Made by a program: the position numbers and the translations under genes
The notes under the pieces: model-generated
The model's database searches: none
The model's input: the letters and a program-made list of their open reading frames with translations, nothing else
Told to the model about the DNA's origin: nothing
Shown: one piece after another, positions 1 through 6,951 of the stretch
How the letters are laid out: every line of letters starts with the position of its first letter
Position numbering within the stretch: position 1 is the first letter of the stretch
Assembly: GCA_020025885.1 (NCBI GenBank)
Contig: JAHHRJ010000040.1
Coordinates: 1-20,616, forward strand
Direction of reading: 5' to 3'
DNA: 20,616 nucleotides
From: Butyricicoccus sp.
Lineage (GTDB): Bacteria; Bacillota; Clostridia; Oscillospirales; Butyricicoccaceae

Positions 1-4
1 TTGA

Positions 5-23
5 CCCCCAGTTGAACTGGGGG
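5..23. repeat. Short GC-rich palindrome at window edge
   Basis: CCCCCAGTT and AACTGGGGG form a near-perfect inverted repeat around a single G. As RNA it would fold as a 7-bp stem with a 5-nt loop. It has no U-tract on either strand (ATTTATC follows on the plus strand). It could be the terminator of a gene outside the window, or a mobile-element end; the sequence cut off to the left prevents a decision. Confidence 0.35.
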
Positions 24-48
24 ATTTATCATGCCTATTCGGCGCCAT

Positions 49-80
49 AAAAAAATGGGAACTATACGCTATAATTCCCA
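49..80 (-). terminator. Intrinsic terminator after the lipoprotein gene
   Basis: On the minus strand TGGGAA (75-80) pairs with TTCCCA (56-61), with inner TATA/TATA pairing around a GCG loop and one mismatch. Seven U residues follow directly (49-55). It lies about 50 bp after the stop codon at 131 and fits as the end of the accessory gene group. Confidence 0.75.
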
Positions 81-130
81 CTGATCCGTTATAAGATTTT
101 ACCGTTCATGAAATCAGCTGTAATCACAAA

Positions 131-1165
131 TCACGATTTTACACCGCCGGGTATCAGCTGGAAGTTTGGCTGCAAGGGCCAGTCCACACCTTCTTTTGTA
201 AATACGGGTGTATACGCCTGTGTTTCAAAGTCGAAATAGTAGATCCCTGTATCTTTTCCTGTGGTCTCTACACCGGACGCATCTTCCTTCCACAAGAAAC
301 AATAGATCCCCTTTCCATCTTCTGAAAAGCAGCGTTCCTTTGAAATATCTTGCTCTGACTCAAATAAAACTTCCTTCGTCTGTGCATCGATCAGTTTGTT
401 GGAAGAATCATATTTGAGAAAGAGTTTACCATCTCTGGCACACAGTCCAGAAATACGCCCCTTCTCCTGCCGCAGGATCTCGCGTCGATCTGCAAGATCA
501 TAGTCATAGGAATAGAGGGTATAGTCTGGATCAGGGCCATCCGTGCGCATGGACTGATATTCTGCCTCATCATCGAACACAGCAGCATAGACACGTTTCT
601 GCACACGGTCAACACAAATCTCTCTTGTTGTCAGGGGCGCGGGTTCTTTCCAATATTGAACCTCTTTTGTTTTGGGATCGAGTTTTCCCAGTACAAGCAA
701 GCCGTCTCTCCTTGCCCCCAAAAAGAATACTGTATTTTCATCTATGGGAATGATATCATTTACAGCAATCAGATCGTCTGTCAGCATGGTATCCGTGTTT
801 GTGGTGAGATCATGTACAAAGATTTGGTCACTTAAGCTCTCCTTTCCAGAGGAAGCGTCCGAAAGCTCCTTGGAATAATAAACACAATTTGTTTGTTCAT
901 CATAAACACCCAGAGGATACATTGCTGTATGATGATACTGAAACACCTCTGAAGCCTCTTTGCTTTTCAAATCGACCTTATGAACGATCCCTTCCGCAAG
1001 GTAAGAATCTGTCATCGAACTTTCTTCTGTGGTCGTAAAGCTGAGATAACCGTCATATTTTTGTTCGGTTACAGGCTGTGAATGATTATTACAGCCAGGG
1101 AGTATAAGAAGTGATAAAATAGTGATTGAGGCAATACTGGTACAAAGAAGTGCGTTATGTTTCAT
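131..1165 (-). CDS. Secreted lipoprotein, probable beta-propeller
   Basis: This is a 344-aa protein of unknown function, anchored to the outer face of the cell membrane. The chosen ATG at 1165 has GGAGG eight bases upstream; the longer in-frame start at 1216 has no such site and would bury the signal peptide. The N-terminus has a short basic start, a hydrophobic run and the lipobox LPGC, so Cys is the lipidated first mature residue. The mature part repeats strand-rich units of the type 'IFVHDLTTNTDTML', 'LYSYDYDLADRREIL' and 'IYYFDFETQAYTPVF', with acidic turns, which is typical of six- or seven-bladed propellers (TolB-like or DUF5050-like). I see no catalytic motif. It is the last gene of the accessory group and is followed by a terminator. 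The propeller call is inference from the repeat pattern. Confidence 0.75.
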   Translation of the reverse strand: MKHNALLCTSIASITILSLLILPGCNNHSQPVTEQKYDGYLSFTTTEESSMTDSYLAEGIVHKVDLKSKEASEVFQYHHTAMYPLGVYDEQTNCVYYSKELSDASSGKESLSDQIFVHDLTTNTDTMLTDDLIAVNDIIPIDENTVFFLGARRDGLLVLGKLDPKTKEVQYWKEPAPLTTREICVDRVQKRVYAAVFDDEAEYQSMRTDGPDPDYTLYSYDYDLADRREILRQEKGRISGLCARDGKLFLKYDSSNKLIDAQTKEVLFESEQDISKERCFSEDGKGIYCFLWKEDASGVETTGKDTGIYYFDFETQAYTPVFTKEGVDWPLQPNFQLIPGGVKS

Positions 1166-1185
1166 GAAAAGTCCTCCAAAGAATG

Positions 1186-1212
1186 AGAGGGGATATTGTG
1201 TATATCCCCTCT
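1186..1212 (-). promoter_or_regulatory. Perfect 11-bp hairpin upstream of the lipoprotein RBS
   Basis: AGAGGGGATAT (1186-1196) and ATATCCCCTCT (1202-1212) are perfect inverted arms around a 5-nt loop. The hairpin ends nine bases before the GGAGG of the lipoprotein gene. There is no U-tract on the minus strand, so it is not a standard terminator. It may be a 5'-leader stabiliser, an operator, or a weak terminator for the 323-aa gene upstream. Confidence 0.5.
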
Positions 1213-1287
1213 TCAAAAAGTATTGATTTCTACAAAAATTTTTGAGAATGTATACTTGTTAGATTACAAAACATTGAATAAATATAA

Positions 1288-2259
1288 TTATTCTATAAGT
1301 TTCCAATTATTGCGTGAATTTTCAAAAGAAAGCGTTTCAGAATAAGGATGTCCGAAATATAGATCACTAGGTCTTTGTGGAGCTCCTTCAAACCATTCTG
1401 GGCTATCCCATCTCCAGATATCCAGAATAGAATCTGATTTCTCATTCATAATATCTCTTACACGCATGTTTCTATCAATTGTCTCATGACCATTGGTATC
1501 AGATGCCTGTATAGTAACCTGAACTGTTGCACCATAAGGAACACCTGTAGATTTTTTTAAAGCAACATCACCTATCCGCAACTGATTATTTCTTGTTCCA
1601 ATTCGGTCGCCATAATTACGGGGACCTTTCGGGCTGTCAGGAACAGGATCTGTATTGCAGTCTGGGTATTTATCGCGATCGATTACTGGCCAGTAATCTC
1701 CGTAGGTTGTAATTCTACCAGATTGACCCTTCATTGGAGCAGATGCTTTATTATCAGAATCCTCCGTTATCTGTGAAAAGGTAAAATAAGTTCCTACATA
1801 TTTTCCGCTTGGCAAAGAACCATCCACCTCATATTGATCAAGCGTCGTGTAATAATCACAATCACCGCGTACACGAATCAGATTGCCATGTTGATCATAT
1901 TGTGCAACTGCACCTTCTTTGGCAACATAAGCCTGTTCATAATAGTACACTGGCAAAGCATCAAACTTCGCAATTGTTTTTTCGTTCTCCTCCTCGATAA
2001 TCTTCTGTTCCTCTGGAGTTGGAAGTCCTCCAATCTCAGTACCATTCCCCTTTGAAGTGCGAGGGGGTGGTGCTATATGGGTCACCTTATAGTTGCCATC
2101 TGCGTCGAATGTAATGCTCGCACCTGGAGTAAAGGTTTTTGGAACATTACTTTCGGGAAAATTGCCCTTATCAACTGCTGATGCGCTCACACATAATAAA
2201 GAAGCCAAGATTGATGCAGACATAATAGAAGATATCATTTTAGATGTAACTTTTTTCAT
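1288..2259 (-). CDS. Secreted protein of unknown function (323 aa)
   Basis: I do not recognise this protein with certainty. It begins with a clear Sec signal peptide (KK..., hydrophobic run about residues 9-26, probable cleavage after SASA), so it is exported; there is no lipobox and no further membrane segment. A Pro/Thr-rich linker (about residues 60-80) contains APPPRTSKG. An acidic 'PTPEEQKIIEEENEK' stretch follows, then a Tyr-rich region. The C-terminal third, with 'IGDVALKKSTGVPYGATVQVTI ... ILDIW', resembles the double-psi beta-barrel seen in 3D/RlpA-like secreted proteins, where 'PYGT.V' and a terminal 'D-I-W/F' recur; that similarity is an impression only. The start at 2259 has AAAGGAA upstream. 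It lies between two other exported proteins, which suggests a cell-surface role. Confidence 0.7.
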   Translation of the reverse strand: MKKVTSKMISSIMSASILASLLCVSASAVDKGNFPESNVPKTFTPGASITFDADGNYKVTHIAPPPRTSKGNGTEIGGLPTPEEQKIIEEENEKTIAKFDALPVYYYEQAYVAKEGAVAQYDQHGNLIRVRGDCDYYTTLDQYEVDGSLPSGKYVGTYFTFSQITEDSDNKASAPMKGQSGRITTYGDYWPVIDRDKYPDCNTDPVPDSPKGPRNYGDRIGTRNNQLRIGDVALKKSTGVPYGATVQVTIQASDTNGHETIDRNMRVRDIMNEKSDSILDIWRWDSPEWFEGAPQRPSDLYFGHPYSETLSFENSRNNWKLIE

Positions 2260-2286
2260 GATTTCACATTCCTTTCAATTATATAG

Positions 2287-2316
2287 AATATAAATACAGT
2301 CATGGTAACATTGCAA
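2287..2316 (-). promoter_or_regulatory. Candidate sigma-A promoter for the 323-aa secreted protein
   Basis: On the minus strand TTGCAA (2311-2316) is followed after 18 bp by TATATT (2287-2292). It sits about 30 bp upstream of the start codon at 2259. The -10 matches the consensus at five of six positions and the -35 at four of six, in an AT-rich background, so a chance match is possible. Confidence 0.35.
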
Positions 2317-2361
2317 ACTCTTAATACACCTCCTTCTTGTTTTAATTTGACTGCACTTTAT

Positions 2362-2826
2362 TTAGTAATAAACAAATCCCATTACTTTAACTGTTTTGTC
2401 TGAATTGTTTCTAACTGCGAAATAATAATATCCACCTTGATTTACCCGGATTGTTCGATTAAAATTTCCATTTGATCCGCTGAGATAATAAAAATTACCA
2501 TCTGGTGCAATTAAACCAAAATCAATATCAGCATTTTTAGGGGAAAATGTAGCATTTATAGAAACTGTTTCATTTGTTTCCAATGAAAAACCTGTACCAC
2601 CTTTCTTAACTTTACCTGAAGAAATATCCCAGTCAAACGATGCCGTAGCCCAAGGTAAAATATTTACCGCCTCTATTAGGTCAGATTGTGTACACTCTAA
2701 TGTAAACATATCTACAACTTTACCTTTTTCTTTCAAATTTAAAGTAGTCTCCTTAGCTGCTACTGGTGTTATACTAACAAAATGGAACATGAATATACAC
2801 ACCAACAACATCATTGCCTTTTTCAT
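2362..2826 (-). CDS. Small secreted beta-rich protein (154 aa)
   Basis: Function unknown. A signal peptide covers roughly residues 1-24 (KK, hydrophobic core, cleavage near VAA-KE), so the mature protein of about 130 residues is exported. The rest is rich in predicted beta strands with Asn/Gly/Tyr turns. The C-terminal half ('ADIDFGLIAPDGNFYYLSG' to 'GGYYYFAVRNNSDKTVKVMGFVYY') has the look of a jelly-roll or PPC-like domain, in which an 'apdG' turn is followed by 'G.YY..V.N.s'. This fold is often used for carbohydrate or protein binding outside the cell; there is no catalytic motif. AAAGGAG lies upstream of the ATG. It starts 44 bp after the XRE regulator gene and is probably co-transcribed with it. 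Codon use is AT-rich compared with the ribosomal block. Confidence 0.7.
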   Translation of the reverse strand: MKKAMMLLVCIFMFHFVSITPVAAKETTLNLKEKGKVVDMFTLECTQSDLIEAVNILPWATASFDWDISSGKVKKGGTGFSLETNETVSINATFSPKNADIDFGLIAPDGNFYYLSGSNGNFNRTIRVNQGGYYYFAVRNNSDKTVKVMGFVYY

Positions 2827-2870
2827 CCCTATAATCTCTCCTTTTATTCCAAAGAAATTAACATCTCATA

Positions 2871-3353
2871 TCACCATGCTACTCCATCAAGTTCATCTTC
2901 TTCAATATCTTCTGGTAACACAATAGAACTCTTTAAGTCTTGAATCGGAATAGGTTCTTCTGAGGGCTTTTGATTTCTAATCAAATATACCATAATACAA
3001 GAAATTACAACCATCAATATAACCATGAGCACTGCACCTATATGAACGATACTCTTTTTAATATGATACTGCTCCTTATATATATCCTGTTGTTTCTCAC
3101 CTTCCTTTTCTTCTCTCCCATCTTTCTCCAAGGCTTGAACTATACTTTCCTGAACCTCTCCCATAGAAACCAGTTCATCCAGTGGTACATCATACAGCTT
3201 ACCGAGGGCGATCAGCTTCTCCATAGATGGGATCGACGTTCCCACTTCCCACCGGGATACTGCTTGCCGAGATACATTTAAAGCTTCTGCTAACTCTATT
3301 TGAGACAGTCCTTTGCTCTTTCGGAGCGCTACCAGTTTGTCTTTCAGTTCCAT
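2871..3353 (-). CDS. Membrane-tethered XRE-family transcriptional regulator
   Basis: 160 aa. Residues about 5-58 form a Cro/C1-type helix-turn-helix with the canonical 'GLSQIELAEALNVSRQAVSRWE' recognition segment, followed by 'P.ME.LIALGKLYDVPLDELV'. A charged linker (about 65-100) leads to one strong transmembrane helix (about 101-125), and a short acidic tail ends in EDIEEDELDG. With the HTH inside, the tail of about 35 residues would face outward. The ATG at 3353 is chosen because AGAGGTGA precedes it; the 195-aa extension is AT-rich and carries no site. This architecture is common in Firmicutes and usually controls neighbouring genes. The two secreted proteins and the lipoprotein downstream are the natural candidates. 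Target and signal are unknown. Confidence 0.85.
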   Translation of the reverse strand: MELKDKLVALRKSKGLSQIELAEALNVSRQAVSRWEVGTSIPSMEKLIALGKLYDVPLDELVSMGEVQESIVQALEKDGREEKEGEKQQDIYKEQYHIKKSIVHIGAVLMVILMVVISCIMVYLIRNQKPSEEPIPIQDLKSSIVLPEDIEEDELDGVAW

Positions 3354-3366
3354 TCTTTCACCTCTG

Positions 3367-3395
3367 ATTTTAAGAAAATAACTGTCTTTCGTCAA
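3367..3395 (-). promoter_or_regulatory. Candidate promoter of the XRE regulator gene
   Basis: TTGACG (3390-3395), a 17-bp spacer and TAAAAT (3367-3372) give a near-consensus sigma-A promoter on the minus strand. The start point would then fall inside or just after the ribosome binding site, giving a nearly leaderless message. A second, less perfect -10 (GATAAT) lies further upstream near 3420, inside an imperfect GCAA/TTGC dyad that could be an operator. Confidence 0.4.
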
Positions 3396-3460
3396 CCACA
3401 AACAGTTTACATGTGCGCAATTATCAGTTGCATCCCGTTTTTCCTGCAAATTTTTCATAA

Positions 3461-3508
3461 AAAATAAAAAAAATCAGTTCACCTGGGAGCACGCCTCAGG
3501 TGAACTGA
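3461..3508 (-). terminator. Intrinsic terminator of the ribosomal (alpha) operon
   Basis: A perfect 12-bp stem (TCAGTTCACCTG, 3474-3485, against CAGGTGAACTGA, 3497-3508) is closed by an 11-nt loop. On the minus strand it is followed by a run of eight U, one A and four more U (3461-3473). It starts 18 bp after the rplQ stop codon and separates the ribosomal block from the accessory genes. Confidence 0.92.
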
Positions 3509-3526
3509 CTTTGGATTCAAGCTAAA

Positions 3527-3868
3527 TTATACAAGTTCGATAATTGCCATCTCAGCGCAGTCACCACGACGGGGACCGGTCTTGATGATGCGGGTGTAGC
3601 CGCCGTTACGCTCTGCATACTTCGGTGCAATCTCAGAGAACAGCTTTGCAACAACCTCTTCCTTGGTTACAAATGCCATTGCCTGACGACGAGTTGCCAG
3701 CGTGTTCTTCTTGCCCAGGGTGATCATCTTCTCACACAGGGGAGCGACTTCCTTTGCGCGAGCAACAGTGGTCTCGATTCTGCCGTTCTCCAGCAGGAAA
3801 GTTACCATTGCACGCAGCATTGCCATACGATGTTCGGTCGGACGACCGAGCTTACGATTTGCTGCCAT
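3527..3868 (-). CDS. rplQ: 50S ribosomal protein L17
   Basis: 113 aa, the usual length for bacterial L17, a large-subunit protein near the peptide exit tunnel. The N-terminal 'RKLGRPTEHRMAMLRAMVTFLLENGRIETTVARAKEV' is diagnostic, and the C-terminal 'NGGYTRIIKTGPRRGDCAEMAIIEL' completes the family pattern. The ATG at 3868 is preceded by GGAGGT; the longer reading starting at 3922 runs through a terminator-like hairpin and is not credible. It is the last gene of the alpha operon, directly before a strong terminator. It is separated from rpoA by 130 bp, much more than the 1-20 bp seen elsewhere in the cluster. Confidence 0.97.
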   Translation of the reverse strand: MAANRKLGRPTEHRMAMLRAMVTFLLENGRIETTVARAKEVAPLCEKMITLGKKNTLATRRQAMAFVTKEEVVAKLFSEIAPKYAERNGGYTRIIKTGPRRGDCAEMAIIELV

Positions 3869-3896
3869 ATTCGTATACCTCCAAAATATAGGTCGA

Positions 3897-3933
3897 AAAG
3901 AATAAAAGCGGCAGCGCGGCAAACGCCGCCGCT
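3897..3933 (-). terminator. Terminator-like hairpin between rpoA and rplQ
   Basis: On the minus strand AGCGGC (3928-3933) pairs with GCCGCT (3907-3912), with an inner GGC/GCC pairing, and the U-rich stretch UUUUAUUCUUU follows (3897-3907). It lies in the rpoA-rplQ spacer about 30 bp before the rplQ start. It could be a partial terminator that lowers rplQ output or a processing site; an interrupted 3' arm makes it weaker than the terminator after rplQ. Confidence 0.45.
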
Positions 3934-3998
3934 ATCGTGCTAAAATATCACGCGCTCCTGCTCCTTTCGGATACAGTAAGCGTGGGGTTCTGAGGAGC

Positions 3999-4949
3999 TT
4001 ACTCCTCAGACCTTGCCAGCGAGAGACCCATAGCCTCCAGCTTGCCGATAACCTCCTCAAGGGACTTGCGTCCGAGGTTTCTCACCTTCATCATGTCCTC
4101 CTCAGAGGTGTTGATGAGGTCTTCCACAGTGTTGATGCCAGCGCGCTTGAGACAGTTGAAGGAACGAACGGAGAAGTCCAGTTCTTCAATGGTCATCTCC
4201 AAAACCTTATCATGCTGTGCCTCTGCCTTCTCAACAACAGTGGACTTAGAGCCGATCTCTTCTGAGAGATCAACAAACAGATCGAGGTGGTCGCGCAGAA
4301 CCTTTGCACCAAGCGAAACCGCATCGCGTGCGTTGATGGTACGGTCGGTCCACAGTTCAAGCGTCAGCTTATCGTAGTCGGTCATATTGCCGACACGAGT
4401 GTTCTCCACGGTATAGTTTACCTTGTACACCGGAGTGTAGATGGAGTCCACTGGAATCACGCCAATCGCGTTCTGATTGTTCTGCTTGTTACGTTCTGCC
4501 GGAACGTATCCACGGCCGGAGGCCAGGGTGATCTCCATAGACAGGCGCGCGTCACTCATCAGGGTTGCGATATGCAGGTCGGGGTTGAGAATCTCTACCT
4601 CGCCATCCGAATGGATGTCACCGGCTTTGACCTCACCCTCGCTTGCAGCCTCGATATAGACGGTCTTCGGACCATCACAGTAAAGCTTGGCAATAATGCC
4701 CTTTACGTTGAGGACAATCTCAGTTACGTCCTCTTTCACACCCGGAATGGTGGAAAACTCATGTTGCACGCCAGCGATTTTGATGGAGGTCGCGGCAGTA
4801 CCCGGCAGAGAGGACAACAGGATACGACGCAGGGAGTTACCCAGCGTTGTACCATATCCACGCTCCAGCGGTTCTACGACGAATCTGCCATAGGAGCCGT
4901 CTTCTGCCAGCTCCTCGCAATCAATGCGCGGCTTTTCAATTTCGATCAT
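3999..4949 (-). CDS. rpoA: DNA-directed RNA polymerase subunit alpha
   Basis: 316 aa, close to the usual 314-330. The alpha subunit starts assembly of RNA polymerase and contacts UP elements and activators. The N-terminal domain (about 1-230) has 'RFVVEPLERGYGTTLGNSLRRILLSSLPGTAATSIKI' and the 'GRGYVPAERNK' motif. A linker follows, then the C-terminal domain (about 250-316) with 'LDFSVRSFNCLKRAGINTVEDLINTSEEDMMKVRNLGRKSLEEV', the DNA-binding helix-hairpin-helix. AAGGAGGG precedes the ATG. It follows rpsD after 121 bp, a spacer that itself contains a GC-rich hairpin, and precedes rplQ. Clearly intact. Confidence 0.98.
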   Translation of the reverse strand: MIEIEKPRIDCEELAEDGSYGRFVVEPLERGYGTTLGNSLRRILLSSLPGTAATSIKIAGVQHEFSTIPGVKEDVTEIVLNVKGIIAKLYCDGPKTVYIEAASEGEVKAGDIHSDGEVEILNPDLHIATLMSDARLSMEITLASGRGYVPAERNKQNNQNAIGVIPVDSIYTPVYKVNYTVENTRVGNMTDYDKLTLELWTDRTINARDAVSLGAKVLRDHLDLFVDLSEEIGSKSTVVEKAEAQHDKVLEMTIEELDFSVRSFNCLKRAGINTVEDLINTSEEDMMKVRNLGRKSLEEVIGKLEAMGLSLARSEE

Positions 4950-5007
4950 TGTAAGATACCCTCCTTTTCATGCGGCCAATTCACTTGCAAAATAGATGGA
5001 AATTTCA

Positions 5008-5039
5008 CGCGCCACGCCAAAAAAGCAGGCGACAGCGCG
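5008..5039 (-). promoter_or_regulatory. GC-rich hairpin in the rpsD-rpoA spacer
   Basis: CGCGC plus CGCC (5008-5012, 5015-5018) pair with GGCG plus GCGCG (5028-5031, 5035-5039) across a small internal loop and a nine-base loop. On the minus strand it is not followed by a U-run. It may be an RNA processing or stabilising hairpin that sets the rpoA message level. Confidence 0.35.
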
Positions 5040-5070
5040 CGAAAAATGATCCAAAAAACGAGGGTTTGGC

Positions 5071-5664
5071 TTATTTGGAGTACAACTCGACGATGAGGTG
5101 CTCAGAAACTTCGTAGTCGATGTCATCACGCGCAGGCATGGTAACGATCTTACCTTCGAAGGAATCATTTGCCTTCTCAATCCACTTCGGGCAAGCCTTC
5201 TTGCCGTTCTCCTCAAGCAGAGTCTTGAACTTGGTTGTCGAGCGAGACTTCTCGCAAACAGCAACAACGTCGCCCGGCTTAACCTGGTAAGACGGGATGT
5301 TCACGCGCTTGCCGTTTACAGTGAAGTGTGCATGGCTAACCAACTGGCGAGCCTCACGACGAGTGTTTGCAAAGCCCAGACGATAAACAACGTTGTCCAG
5401 ACGGCGCTCGAGCTCCTGAATCAGGATCTCACCGGTGATGCCCTGCTTCTTCTCAGCCTTTTCGTAGTACTTACGGAACTGCTTCTCCAGAACACCGTAG
5501 ATGAACTTAACTTTCTGCTTCTCAGTCAGCTGCAGACCGTACTCAGACTGCTTGCGGCGGGACTGCTTTGGGTTGCGCTTGGTCTCCTTGGAGTAACCAA
5601 GAACTGCAGGGGAAATGCCCAGAGTCTTACATCTTTTCAGAATGGGCTGCGTATTCTTTGCCAT
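5071..5664 (-). CDS. rpsD: 30S ribosomal protein S4 (zinc-free type)
   Basis: 197 aa. S4 binds the 5' domain of 16S rRNA early in assembly and in many bacteria represses its own operon by binding the leader mRNA. The S4 RNA-binding domain is visible at about residues 88-150 ('RRLDNVVYRLGFANTRREARQLVSHAHFTVNGKRVNIPSYQVKPGDVV'). The N-terminus 'ILKRCKTLGISPAVLG' retains only one of the four cysteines of zinc-binding S4, so this is the C-minus form. The start has AAGGAGG at good spacing. Downstream of rpsK by 18 bp. Unlike in Bacillus, rpsD sits in the alpha operon here. Confidence 0.98.
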   Translation of the reverse strand: MAKNTQPILKRCKTLGISPAVLGYSKETKRNPKQSRRKQSEYGLQLTEKQKVKFIYGVLEKQFRKYYEKAEKKQGITGEILIQELERRLDNVVYRLGFANTRREARQLVSHAHFTVNGKRVNIPSYQVKPGDVVAVCEKSRSTTKFKTLLEENGKKACPKWIEKANDSFEGKIVTMPARDDIDYEVSEHLIVELYSK

Positions 5665-5682
5665 TATTGGTTTCCTCCTTGA

Positions 5683-6087
5683 TTATACTCTTCTTCTCTT
5701 CGGCGGGCGGCAGCCGTTGTGTGGAATCGGGGTAACGTCCTTAATCATGGTTACCTCGAGACCAGTTGCCTGCAACGCACGGATTGCAGCCTCACGGCCA
5801 GAACCCGGTCCCTTAACGAAAACTTCAACGGTCTTGAGACCGTGCTCCATAGCAGCCTTAGCAGCAGTCTCGGCTGCGGTCTGTGCTGCGTATGGGGTGG
5901 ACTTACGAGAACCGCGGAAGCCCATCTCACCTGCGGAAGCCCAGCTCAGAGCGTTGCCGTTCAGGTCAGTGATGGTAACGATTGTATTATTGAAAGAGGA
6001 GCGGATATGAGCCGCGCCCTTTTCGATGTTCTTGCGCTCACGGCGCTTGGTGCGCGTCTGAGCACCCTTCTTCTGAACCTTAGCCAT
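5683..6087 (-). CDS. rpsK: 30S ribosomal protein S11
   Basis: 134 aa, slightly longer than the usual 128-131 through a basic N-terminus (KKGAQTRTKRRERKN). S11 forms part of the platform of the small subunit near the E site. The family core is obvious: 'GAAHIRSSFNNTIVTITDLNGNALSWASAGEMGFRGSRKSTPYAAQ', then 'VEVFVKGPGSGREAAIRALQATGLEVTMIKDVTPIPHNGCRPPKRRRV' at the C-terminus. AAGGAGGGG precedes the ATG. The gene lies 15 bp after rpsM and 18 bp before rpsD, in the conserved alpha-operon order. Confidence 0.98.
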   Translation of the reverse strand: MAKVQKKGAQTRTKRRERKNIEKGAAHIRSSFNNTIVTITDLNGNALSWASAGEMGFRGSRKSTPYAAQTAAETAAKAAMEHGLKTVEVFVKGPGSGREAAIRALQATGLEVTMIKDVTPIPHNGCRPPKRRRV

Positions 6088-6102
6088 TATATGCTCCCCT
6101 CC

Positions 6103-6471
6103 TTACTTCTTCTTGTTCGCAATGGTCTTCTTCGGACCCTTGCGTGTACGCGCATTGGTCTTGGTGCGCTGACCGCGAACCGGTAGACCACGGCGATGAC
6201 GAACACCACGGTAGCAGCCAATTTCAACCAGGCGCTTGATGTTCAGACCGATTTCACGGCGCAGGTCACCTTCAACAGTGTAGCCGTGCTCGATGCACTC
6301 ACGCAGCTTTGCTGCTTCTTCCTCGGTCAGATCCTTGACGCGAGTATCCGGATTGATACCGGTCTGCTTCAGAATGTCGTTAGACAGCTTCCGTCCAATG
6401 CCGTAGACATAGGTCAGGCCAATCTCTACGCGCTTTTCACGCGGAAGGTCAACACCGGCAATACGTGCCAT
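6103..6471 (-). CDS. rpsM: 30S ribosomal protein S13
   Basis: 122 aa, normal length. S13 sits in the small-subunit head and contacts the P-site tRNA and the large subunit through bridge B1. The sequence starts 'MARIAGVDLPREKRVEIGLTYVYGIG', has the helix-two-turn-helix region, and ends with the Arg-rich 'RHRRGLPVRGQRTKTNARTRKGPKK' tail that reaches tRNA. GGAGG lies upstream of the ATG. In enterobacteria the region in front of rpsM is the S4 target; here a 269-bp spacer with several hairpins occupies that position. Confidence 0.98.
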   Translation of the reverse strand: MARIAGVDLPREKRVEIGLTYVYGIGRKLSNDILKQTGINPDTRVKDLTEEEAAKLRECIEHGYTVEGDLRREIGLNIKRLVEIGCYRGVRHRRGLPVRGQRTKTNARTRKGPKKTIANKKK

Positions 6472-6740
6472 TTAGATTTACCTCCAAAGTATAGTTCCTG
6501 AGGCGTATGTTGCGGAAACCAGTCTAAGGGCCGCCTCCGCCCTTGTAGCGCCATGCGGTGCGCCGCATGTGCTTGTCGGTTCCGTCGTTCGATTTATTGG
6601 AGAGCGGCAGCCCTCCTCACAAAGAAGCGCCGGAAAAAAGATCCCGTGGGAACAGCCACACGTACTGCGCGTCTGAGCGTTTTCAGCTAGACTCGCAATC
6701 GTTTGCGGCGCGCTCTGATTCCCCAAAAGTCAGGATAGAA
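6472..6740 (-). promoter_or_regulatory. Long hairpin-rich spacer upstream of rpsM (candidate leader)
   Basis: 269 bp without a credible ORF inside an operon whose other gaps are mostly 1-20 bp. On the minus strand it contains CATGCGG/CCGCATG (7-bp stem, CGCA tetraloop, near 6550-6570), AAGGGC/GCCCTT (6-bp stem around GGAGGCG, near 6527-6545), and GAGCG/CGCTC arms further upstream. The position matches that of the S4-responsive alpha-operon leader in other bacteria, but I cannot see the enterobacterial pseudoknot. It may be an autoregulatory leader or contain an internal promoter. Confidence 0.4.
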
Positions 6741-6854
6741 TCAGCCCTGCTTCTGCTTGTGCTTTGGGTTGATGCAGATGACCATAACGCGGCCCTTGCG
6801 GCGAATGATCTTGCACTTTTCACAGATCGGCTTTACAGACGGTCTTACTTTCAT
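6741..6854 (-). CDS. rpmJ: 50S ribosomal protein L36 (zinc-binding type)
   Basis: 37 aa: it begins MKVRPSVKPICEKCKIIRRK and ends in NPKHKQKQG. This is the small zinc-ribbon protein of the large subunit, with CxxC at residues 11-14, a third Cys in VICINPKH and the final His as metal ligands. It is therefore the C-plus form. GGAGG lies upstream of the ATG at 6854. It lies 97 bp after infA, as expected in the alpha cluster, and is followed by an unusually long spacer before rpsM. Confidence 0.96.
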   Translation of the reverse strand: MKVRPSVKPICEKCKIIRRKGRVMVICINPKHKQKQG

Positions 6855-6951
6855 GAGAAAAAACCTCCATCAGATTTATATATCGGTGGTGGAAACGGCT
6901 CCGCGGTCACTTTGGAGCCTCCGCCCGCCTTTTCATCACAAAGGGCGTTTC

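Noticed and set aside
6478..6726. 82-aa open frame on the minus strand between rpmJ and rpsM
   Set aside because: It starts with TTG without a ribosome binding site, its composition (Thr/Ser/Cys/Arg mix) is not protein-like, and it runs over clear hairpins.
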